From the NCBI GenBank assembly GCA_023663705.1, contig JAMPGY010000001.1, forward strand, positions 200,054 through 264,053: DNA of 64,000 bases. The letters run 5' to 3'. The notes beneath the pieces are model-generated. The model saw nothing but the letters and a program-made list of their open reading frames with translations. It was not told the DNA's origin and did no database searches. Source of the stretch: Clostridium sp. (GTDB lineage Bacteria; Bacteroidota; Bacteroidia; Bacteroidales; Bacteroidaceae). Both the position numbers and the translations under genes were made by a program. Positions within the stretch are counted from its first letter, which is position 1; every line of letters begins with the position of its first letter. Below are positions 18,204 to 26,100 of this stretch, piece by piece.

Positions 18204-18314
18204 ATTACTTGTTTTTAGTAGCAGATATGGTTTTTCAATCACTTATAATTTACAAAATAAGTCAAAAATCGGCAGTAAACCTAATTAAACAGCCTTTTTT
18301 TGCGCTTTGGAACA

Positions 18315-19241
18315 TTAAATCCACGTTTTGCGACGGAAATAGAGCACAAACAGAACGGTGATGATGCTGGTGAGGACAAGCACAAGGCCGAATCCCCAGT
18401 TCTCGTTTTCCATTCCGTTGATGAGGTTCATGCCGAACATACTGGTAACCAACGTGGGGAACATGAGGATGACAGAGATGGAGGTGAGCACTTTCATCGT
18501 GCTGCTCATGTTGTTGTTGATGATGTTGGCATAGGTGTCCATGGTGGATCCGAGGATGTTGGCATAGATAGACGTGGTTTCGCGTGCCTGGTTCATCTCG
18601 ATGTTGACGTCTTCGATCAGGTCGGCGTCCAGTTCGTCGATAGGTAGCTTGAATTTCAGTTTGGAGAGCAGGGTCTCGTTGCCACGGATGGAGGTGTTGA
18701 AGTAAGTGAGACTGTCCTGCAGGCGCGACAGGTTCACGAGATCCTCGTTGTCCACCTTGCGGTCAAGGTTCTGTTTGGCTTTTTCCACCAATGTGTTGAT
18801 TTGTTTCAGGCGTTTCAGATACCATACGGCGGAAGAGAGAAACAGGCGGAACACGAAGTCTACGGAATCGGTGAATCCGGAACCGCGTTTCTGCTGATAG
18901 CTCACGAAGTCGATCATCATGTTGGTCTCAAAGTTGCACACGGTGATACACACATCCTTGTTGAGGATGATGCCCAGGGGAATGGTCGTGTAGGGGGTGC
19001 GTGAGCGCACTTCCTTCACGTAGGGAATGCGCAGGATAATGAGAATCCATCCGTCGTCAAACTCATAGCGTGCCCTTTCGTCCGTGTCCGCGATGTCCAT
19101 CAGGAAGTAGTCGGGTATGCCGAGTGTCTGTTCCAAAAAGTCCATGTCGTCCTGTGTGGGGCAGGTTACCTGTACCCAGCAGTTGGGTTCCCAATTCTCC
19201 AGTGTCCGCAAGCCGCGGTTTGTGTTCCAGAATGTTCGCAT
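18315..19241 (-). CDS. corA: CorA-family divalent cation (Mg2+) transporter
   Basis: A 308-residue protein with the CorA plan: N-terminal cytoplasmic domain, a long helix (about residues 135-240), then two C-terminal membrane segments. The signature GMN in MFGMNLINGMENENWGFG sits after the first membrane helix and lines the pore entrance. It should import Mg2+, possibly Co2+ or Ni2+, as a homopentamer in the inner membrane. A TAnnTTTG box about 125 bp upstream gives it its own promoter. No Mg2+ riboswitch was recognised in the leader. Confidence 0.9.
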   Translation of the reverse strand: MRTFWNTNRGLRTLENWEPNCWVQVTCPTQDDMDFLEQTLGIPDYFLMDIADTDERARYEFDDGWILIILRIPYVKEVRSRTPYTTIPLGIILNKDVCITVCNFETNMMIDFVSYQQKRGSGFTDSVDFVFRLFLSSAVWYLKRLKQINTLVEKAKQNLDRKVDNEDLVNLSRLQDSLTYFNTSIRGNETLLSKLKFKLPIDELDADLIEDVNIEMNQARETTSIYANILGSTMDTYANIINNNMSSTMKVLTSISVILMFPTLVTSMFGMNLINGMENENWGFGLVLVLTSIITVLFVLYFRRKTWI

Positions 19242-19364
19242 GTTTCCTCCGTTTAATGAATAGATATAAGGGGCGGAGGAAGCATGAATTCCTCAGTCCC
19301 TATGACAGGTTGTTTTCCGCGTGATAATCGTCCATAGTTTAACTGAAACTTTGTTTATCGTGGG

Positions 19365-19372
19365 CAAAAGTA
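19365..19372 (-). promoter_or_regulatory. -7 box upstream of corA
   Basis: The minus strand reads TACTTTTG, matching TAnnTTTG; predicted leader about 115 nt. Confidence 0.5.
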
Positions 19373-19435
19373 CTATTTTTATTTGGATAAGCCAGCATAT
19401 CGGTTCGCTTTTTCGTGTGCGGGGCTACTTCTTTG

Positions 19436-20266
19436 TCAGGAGACGGAGATTTCCGTTTCCACGGCATTGGTCAGGCGGATGAAGTCGTCTACGGACAATT
19501 GCTCGGGGCGTTTGCCGAAAATCTCCTGTGCCAGGAAGGCGGAATGGTCTTTCACCGGCTTACCTGCGGTTGCCAGCCGGTTGTCGGCATCAGCCAGCAC
19601 GGGGCGGATGGAGTTGCGCAATGTTTTCCGCCTTTGGTTGAAGGTGGTCTTCACCACGCGGCGGAAGAGCGTCTCGTCGCAACCCAGCTCGGCCACGTTG
19701 TTGCGTGTCATGCGTATGACGGCGCTTTTCACCTTAGGCGGTGGATTGAACACATTCTCATGCACGGTAAACAGGTATTCCACGTCATACCAGGCTTGTA
19801 TCAGCACGCTCAGTATGCCGTAGGTCTTGCTGCCCGGTGCGGCTGCCATGCGTTCGGCCACCTCTTTCTGTATCATGCCCGTGCAGCAGGGAATCAGTTC
19901 CTTGTAGTCGAGCATTTTGAAAAAGATCTGGCTGGAGATGTTGTAGGGGTAGTTGCCGGTGAGCACAAACGGCCGTCCGCCGAACGTGCGATCCAGATGC
20001 ATTTTCAGAAAGTCATCCTCGATGATGTTGTCCTCCAGGTCGGGATAGGTGTTCCGGAGATAGGCTACCGATTCAAAATCAATTTCCACCACCTTCACGG
20101 GACGTGGCTTGCGGATGAGGAATTGGGTCATCACCCCCATGCCCGGCCCCACTTCCAGTACAGGCAGATCCGGGCAGGCATCCACGGTGTCTGCAATCGC
20201 TTCGGCTATCTTCAAATCCTTTAAAAAGTGTTGGCCGAGAAACTTTTTGGGCTTTACCAGCTTCAT
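19436..20266 (-). CDS. rsmA: 16S rRNA dimethyladenosine transferase (KsgA)
   Basis: Dimethylates A1518 and A1519 in helix 45 of 16S rRNA, a late check in 30S assembly. The 276-residue protein has KFLGQHFLKD at the N-terminus (RNA and SAM contact), LEVGPGMGVMTQ as SAM motif I, and the catalytic motif NYPYNIS (N6-adenine methyltransferase type). NQRRKTLRNS near the C-terminus is typical of KsgA. Its own promoter box lies 33 bp upstream, in the region divergent from the flippase-like gene. Confidence 0.95.
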   Translation of the reverse strand: MKLVKPKKFLGQHFLKDLKIAEAIADTVDACPDLPVLEVGPGMGVMTQFLIRKPRPVKVVEIDFESVAYLRNTYPDLEDNIIEDDFLKMHLDRTFGGRPFVLTGNYPYNISSQIFFKMLDYKELIPCCTGMIQKEVAERMAAAPGSKTYGILSVLIQAWYDVEYLFTVHENVFNPPPKVKSAVIRMTRNNVAELGCDETLFRRVVKTTFNQRRKTLRNSIRPVLADADNRLATAGKPVKDHSAFLAQEIFGKRPEQLSVDDFIRLTNAVETEISVS

Positions 20267-20298
20267 GCTTGACTTTTTTTATCTACATTTGTCTACGG

Positions 20299-20306
20299 CA
20301 AAGATA
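20299..20306 (-). promoter_or_regulatory. -7 box upstream of rsmA
   Basis: The minus strand reads TATCTTTG, 33 bp before the ATG. Confidence 0.6.
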
Positions 20307-20399
20307 ATGCAAATCGAGTGCAGAAATATCAAGTTCGCTTGATAATTTATGCCGATAAGCAGCTTATTTTATCCAAAGGTAGGAAATAATTAGATTCAA

Positions 20400-21419
20400 G
20401 TGGCATTGAGCGGCAGAAAGATTATAAATACTTTGTGGAAGGCGGGACTTCCTTTTATCTTGGGCGGAGCCATCTTGTGGTGGATGTACCGGGGATTGGA
20501 TTGGGCGGAACTGAAACGTGTGCTCGACAGCGAAGTTGACTGGGCATGGATGTTGTTGTCTATGCCGTTTGGCGTGACGGCTCAATGGTTCCGTGGTCTG
20601 CGTTGGCGACAGTTGCTGGAGCCGTTGGGCGAGAAGCCCCGTCGTGCCACGTGTGTGCATTCGGTGTTCCTTTCCTATGCGGCCAGTCTGATAGTGCCCC
20701 GGGTGGGCGAGGTGTTGCGTTGCGGGGTGTTGCGCCGTTATGAGGGCACGTCGTTTGCCCGTTCGGTTGGTACGGTGGTGGCCGAACGTGTGGTGGACAT
20801 GATGCTGGTGCTGCTGATCGCCTTGGTTGTCGGTCTGACCCAATTGAAGGTTTTCTTTGTGTTTTTCGAGCACACCGGTATGGGGCTTTCGGGCTTGTTG
20901 AATCATTTCTCTGCTACCGGTTACTGGGTGACGGCCGTATGCCTGACGGTGGCCTTGGCGTTCGGGGGCGTGATGATGCGTCGTCTGGCCGTGTTTTCCA
21001 GAATCAGGGGCACGTTGCTGAACCTGTGTGAGGGATTTGGTTCTTTGCGTCATGTGCGCGGAAAAACGTTGTTTGCCGTGTATAGTCTGGCCATCTGGCT
21101 TTCTTATTTCTACCATTTTTATCTTACGTTCCGTTGTTTCCCCGACACGGCAGCCTTGGGAGCCGTATCGGCTTGGGTAGCGTTTGTGGTGGGGAGTTTT
21201 GCCGTGTTGGTGCCCACACCCAATGGTGCCGGTCCCTGGCATTTTGCGGTGAAGACCGTGCTGGTGCTCTATGGGATATCCGAGGCTCCTGCTGTCATCT
21301 TCGTGCTGGTGGTCCACACCTTGCAGACCTTGTTGGTGATGGCGCTCGGGCTATATGCGCTGGTCGCACTGCAATTCACTTCCGTGCGGTCGGGGAATGC
21401 GGGAAGCAAAGACGAATGA
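20400..21419 (+). CDS. Lysylphosphatidylglycerol-synthase/flippase-like membrane protein
   Basis: A 339-residue membrane protein with about eight hydrophobic segments, of the UPF0104/YbhN-like (LPG synthase transmembrane, flippase-like) family; the segments LSYAASLIVPRVGEVLRCG and VPTPNGAGPWHF are typical. The only reasonable start is GTG at 20400, since the first in-frame ATG would delete the first helix. It lacks the aminoacyl-transfer domain of MprF, so lipid or polyprenyl-phosphate transport is more likely than lysine transfer. pepD follows within 25 bp, suggesting one transcript. Confidence 0.8.
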   Translation: MALSGRKIINTLWKAGLPFILGGAILWWMYRGLDWAELKRVLDSEVDWAWMLLSMPFGVTAQWFRGLRWRQLLEPLGEKPRRATCVHSVFLSYAASLIVPRVGEVLRCGVLRRYEGTSFARSVGTVVAERVVDMMLVLLIALVVGLTQLKVFFVFFEHTGMGLSGLLNHFSATGYWVTAVCLTVALAFGGVMMRRLAVFSRIRGTLLNLCEGFGSLRHVRGKTLFAVYSLAIWLSYFYHFYLTFRCFPDTAALGAVSAWVAFVVGSFAVLVPTPNGAGPWHFAVKTVLVLYGISEAPAVIFVLVVHTLQTLLVMALGLYALVALQFTSVRSGNAGSKDE

Positions 21420-21442
21420 ACCACATTATAATAAAGAATACT

Positions 21443-22903
21443 ATGAGTACAATTAAAGAACTGAATCCTCAGATTGTGTGGAAAAACTTCCACGCGCTGA
21501 CTCAGGTGCCCCGTCCGTCGGGCCATCTGGAACGTGTGCAGGCATTCCTGTTGCAATGGGCGGCCGGCCATGGCATAGAAGCCTTCATGGACGGAGGCGG
21601 GAATATCGTGATGCGAAAACCCGCCACATCGGGAATGGAAAACCGCAAGACGGCTGTTCTGCAGGCACACATGGATATGGTGCCGCAGAAACTGGACACC
21701 AGCAAGCATAACTTTGAGACCGACCCCATTGAAACTTACATAGATGGTGAATGGGTGAAGGCACGCGGCACGACTTTAGGGGCTGACGACGGTATGGGCG
21801 TGGCGGCCATCATGGCGGTGATGGAGGACGACACGCTGGTGCACGGCCCGCTGGAGGCGTTGATCACGTCCGATGAGGAAACCTGTATGTATGGTGTGAA
21901 CCATTTGGCTGCCGACACTCTGAAAGGTGATATTCTGCTGAACATCGACAACGAGACGATGGGTGAGTTTGTAATCGGTAGTGCAGGTGGAGTGAACATC
22001 ACAGCCACCATGGAATACAAACCGGTGGAAACGGAGGCCACGGACATTGCCGTGAAGATAACCCTGAAAGGTCTGCGTGGCGGTCACTCCGGTTTGGAAA
22101 TCAGTGAGAACCGTGCCAATGCCAACAAACTGATGGCGCGTCTGGTCCGTCAGGCCATTGCCGACGACGAGGCTCGCCTTGCCCGATGGAAAGGTGGCAA
22201 CATGCGCAATGCTATTCCCCGTGAATGCGAGGTGGTGCTGACACTCCCCGCAGAGAATGAGGATGACCTGAAGGAGCTGGTGGCCTATTGCGGCGAGGTG
22301 TATGTGGCGGAATACCGTGGCGTGGAGACGGATATTCGGCTCACGGTGGAACGCGTGGATTTGCCTGAAGAAGAGGTGCCCGAGGAAATACAGGACAACC
22401 TCGTGTCGGCTCTGTTGGCTTGCCATGACGGGGTGTTGCGTTTTATTCCCTCCATGCCCGGCATCGTGGAAACATCGTCCAACTTGGCCATTGTCAATAT
22501 CAGCGCGTCAAAGGCCGAAGTGCTTATCCTGGCGCGCAGTTCCAACGACGGCGTGATGGCTTACGAGGAGACAATGATCGAGAGCTGTTTCGGCATGGCC
22601 GGTATGAAAGTGGAATTGGGCGGCCGCTATGGTGCATGGCAGCCCAACTTTGATTCGCCCATCACAGCCCGTATGGTGGAGGTCTATCACGACCTGTTTG
22701 GTGAGGAGGCGCAGGTGCAGGTGGTGCATGCCGGACTGGAGTGTAGCCTGATTGGTGAGGTCTATCCCAAAATGGATCTGGTGAGTTTCGGTCCCACGTT
22801 GCGTTCGCCCCACACGCCGGATGAGCGTTGCCATATACCTTCGGTGGAGAAGTTCTGGGTATTCCTGAAAGAACTGTTGGCTCGTATACCGGAGAAAGAT
22901 TAA
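21443..22903 (+). CDS. pepD: Aminoacyl-histidine dipeptidase (M20)
   Basis: Zinc dipeptidase that cleaves Xaa-His dipeptides such as carnosine. The ATG at 21443 gives 486 residues, the usual length of the family; another ATG at 21416 would add nine residues and overlap the upstream stop. Metal-site motifs are in order: QAHMDMVP, GADDGMG, SDEET and the later ECSLIGEVYPKMD. The lid domain is present (LRGGHSGLEI). Cotranscribed with the flippase-like gene by spacing, and ended by a terminator at 22935-22966. Confidence 0.92.
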   Translation: MSTIKELNPQIVWKNFHALTQVPRPSGHLERVQAFLLQWAAGHGIEAFMDGGGNIVMRKPATSGMENRKTAVLQAHMDMVPQKLDTSKHNFETDPIETYIDGEWVKARGTTLGADDGMGVAAIMAVMEDDTLVHGPLEALITSDEETCMYGVNHLAADTLKGDILLNIDNETMGEFVIGSAGGVNITATMEYKPVETEATDIAVKITLKGLRGGHSGLEISENRANANKLMARLVRQAIADDEARLARWKGGNMRNAIPRECEVVLTLPAENEDDLKELVAYCGEVYVAEYRGVETDIRLTVERVDLPEEEVPEEIQDNLVSALLACHDGVLRFIPSMPGIVETSSNLAIVNISASKAEVLILARSSNDGVMAYEETMIESCFGMAGMKVELGGRYGAWQPNFDSPITARMVEVYHDLFGEEAQVQVVHAGLECSLIGEVYPKMDLVSFGPTLRSPHTPDERCHIPSVEKFWVFLKELLARIPEKD

Positions 22904-22934
22904 GTGGCGGATTTCCGCAGAAAAACATACAGGG

Positions 22935-22968
22935 AGGGAGAATCATTGCGAGCGATGGTTCTCCCTTT
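22935..22968 (+). terminator. Terminator after pepD
   Basis: A 14-bp stem with three G-U pairs (22935-22948 with 22953-22966), 4-nt loop, then a T-rich tail. Confidence 0.75.
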
Positions 22969-23137
22969 GTTTTGTCTGGCTCTTCGGGAGGCCTTTGTAT
23001 GTTGTCCTGTTATTTATTCTTAATTTCCTTCCTATGTGATGTATATAAGGTCTGCACTATGGGTAAAAAAGCGTTTCTTTGTAAATAAGGGATTTCCCTT
23101 TTATGGATAATATGGTGGAACGATAAAAAGTAAAGAT

Positions 23138-26100
23138 ATGAAGGTGATTGCAGAACAAAGAATGCTGTCTGTCGGGACACACCGGATGTGGAAGCGTTTG
23201 GTCGGATGGACACTGATGATGACGTGTGCCGTTTCCTTGTCGGCTCAGACGTATGACAAGATGTGGGAGAAAGTGCGCGGCTTTGAGAAACGGGAACTGC
23301 CTCAGTCTGCTTATGCCGAGGTGCAGCTCATCCGTGAAAAAGCCGTCCGGGAAGGCAATGCCGGTCAGGAAATGGCCGCCCGGCTGGATGGGTATATGTT
23401 GCAACAGCAAGTGGTTCCGGACAGTTTCTTCACTTCGATGGCCGAGTTGGAACGTCTTCGTCGTACGGAGACGGATGCTGTGCGCCGTGCCGTCTATTCG
23501 GTGGTGCTGGCTAAACTGTATGCCGGAAACCGGGACCGTTCTCAGGTGGGCAGTCAGGTTATTGCCGCCCATCCCGACAGCTTGCGCGAATGGTCGCGGG
23601 CACAATACGACAGCGCTACGGTGGCCAATAGCCGGCAGGCTATGGAAGCCGTACCGCAGTTGCTGGCAGCAAGGGCCAAGACGTATTTGCCGTTTGTGAT
23701 TCATGGCAAGGATGCGGCTTATTTCAAGGGCGATCTGCTGAATGTGGTGGGACGCTGGGTGATGCAGACCTTGAGCGGACAGCAAGGTAATGCCTCAGAG
23801 GCAGTTGAGACAGCACGCCAATGTGCCGCCATGATGTTGAAGGCCTATCGGGCGGAAGGCAACCGGGAGGCGGAATTGCTGGTGATGCTCGACTCCATTG
23901 CTCTCGAACCGGTGGATCGTCCGGATGTACTTTTGCGTGGCAAACGTGTGGTAGATGATGAGAAGGAGGATTCGGACGATGCTATTCTGAACGACACAAC
24001 CTATCTCACCTATCGTGCGATGCTGGAGCGTTTTGCCGATTCGCCGTTGGCGGCGGAAATTTACATCGCCATGTTGCGTCTTCCCGTCACATCGGGAGTC
24101 AAGGTTGAGTGGGCGCGGGAAGCTTTGCGACGGTACCCCTCTTACATGCGTAAAAACTATTTTGAAATCACACTGGCCGACTTGCAGCATCCTTCTTTCC
24201 AATGGGAGCGTGAGGGAGTTTACTATCCGCTGTGTCTTGCCGACTGGATCGTGACGGCACGCAATATCACTCATCTCGAGGTGGAGATATACAAGGTAGG
24301 GTCGGCTTTCGATAAAGACCGGATGCTTAGCCTGCGGCAGCCGGACACGTATGTGCGCAAGATGGGTACATTGGCAGACAAGTTCATTCATGCTTTCGAC
24401 AAGCGTCCTGCTCATGAGGAATTCACAGACACTCTTCACTGGTTGGCCCCCGAGGTAGGGCGCTATGCCGTCATTATGCATCCGGTGGCGGGTATGAAGA
24501 CAGAGAACGGCACCCGCACCGCTTGCAATGTGTTGCTGGTGTCGCGTATGAAGATGCTGACACAATCGCTGCCCGACGGGCAGACGCTGTGCACGGTGGT
24601 GGACGCACGTGACGGCAGTCCGGTGACCGGGGCGGATGTGACGGTCTATCGGGAACGGATGGGAAACCGTACGTTGGAAAGGGAAGTTCGCACGGATGAA
24701 CGGGGACAGGTACTGATTCCGGCCGGTAACGAAGCGGTATCCTATATTCTCGCGGCGCGGAAAGGGAATGACATCTATCTGCCTGAGACAACGTGCGGTG
24801 GCAGGACGGTTGCATGGTCGGATGATGCGCACCGTGAGGATGTGGCGCTCTACACAGACCGTGGCATCTATCGTCCCGGACAGACCGTGAATGTGAGTGG
24901 AATCGCTTATGCGGTAGAGGGCGAATCCCGCCAGGCTTTGGCTAAAAAGGAAGTCAAGCTTGCGTTGCGTGACACAAACGGAAAGATTGTGGAAGAACAA
25001 ACCGTCCGCACCGACGAGTATGGAGTGGTCGCGGCCGATTTTATATTGCCGGAGCGGTCGGCATTGGGCTATTATTCGATTGAAGCGACAGGTGAGCGGA
25101 TCCGGCATACGTTGTCCGTGCGGGTGGAAGAGTACAAGCGCCCGACGTTTCGCATTGAGTTTGACGAAGTGAAGGAACGTTATGCGGCTGGAGACACGGT
25201 GACGGTGACGGGTGTGGTGCGTACCTTTGCCGGTGCGCCTTGTCGTCAGGCTCGCGTTACGGGACATGGGCAGTGGCATCAATATATGTGGCGTTACGCT
25301 GCGGAACCGTTGCCTGCTGTGCGGTTGGATACTCTGTACACGGATGAGAACGGACGCTTTGTGTGGCGTGTGCCCTTGGAGGTAGACAGCGACCGGGCAA
25401 AATTGGGGTGTTACCTCAGGGTGTCGGCCGAGGCTTTGAGCGTATCCGGTGAAACACAACGTGGCGACATGTCGTTGCCGTTGGGCAACACTCCGCTTCG
25501 GTTGTCTGTGGTGATGGACGAACGCCAGGATCGCGACCGCATGCAGCCTTGGACGTTCAACCTGAACACGCTCAACGGTGCGATGGTCAATGCCACCGTA
25601 AACTACGCTCTCTATCCCGATTCGGTGAAAGATCAGAAACAGGTTGAACCGTTGCTGGAGGCGCAGGCGGCTTCCAATAAATCGTTCAGTCCCGATGCAC
25701 TGCGGTCGCTCCCTTCGGGCCGCTACCGTTTGTGTGCCAGTGTCGTGGTGGACGGTGACACAGCGGAATGCAATGCCGGTTTGGTCTTGTTCGGCATGGA
25801 CGACAAACGTCCGGTGTCCGGCACCGACTTCTGGTATTATTGCCCGACCGATACTTTTGATGCCAACACTCCCGCACGGATACAGGTGGGCAGCAGTTTT
25901 CATGACGTGTCGCTCTATTACTATGTGCTGAGTGATACGCATCTGTTGGAAAGCGGTCTGACCCATTTCTCCGACTCGCTGATTACGGTCTGCTGGCCCT
26001 ATCGCGAGGAGTATGGCGACGGCATCACCGTGGGCTATGCCTTTGTGAAGGACAATCGGTTGTATCAATATCAGAAACGTTTTGTGCGTCCGGCTTCCGA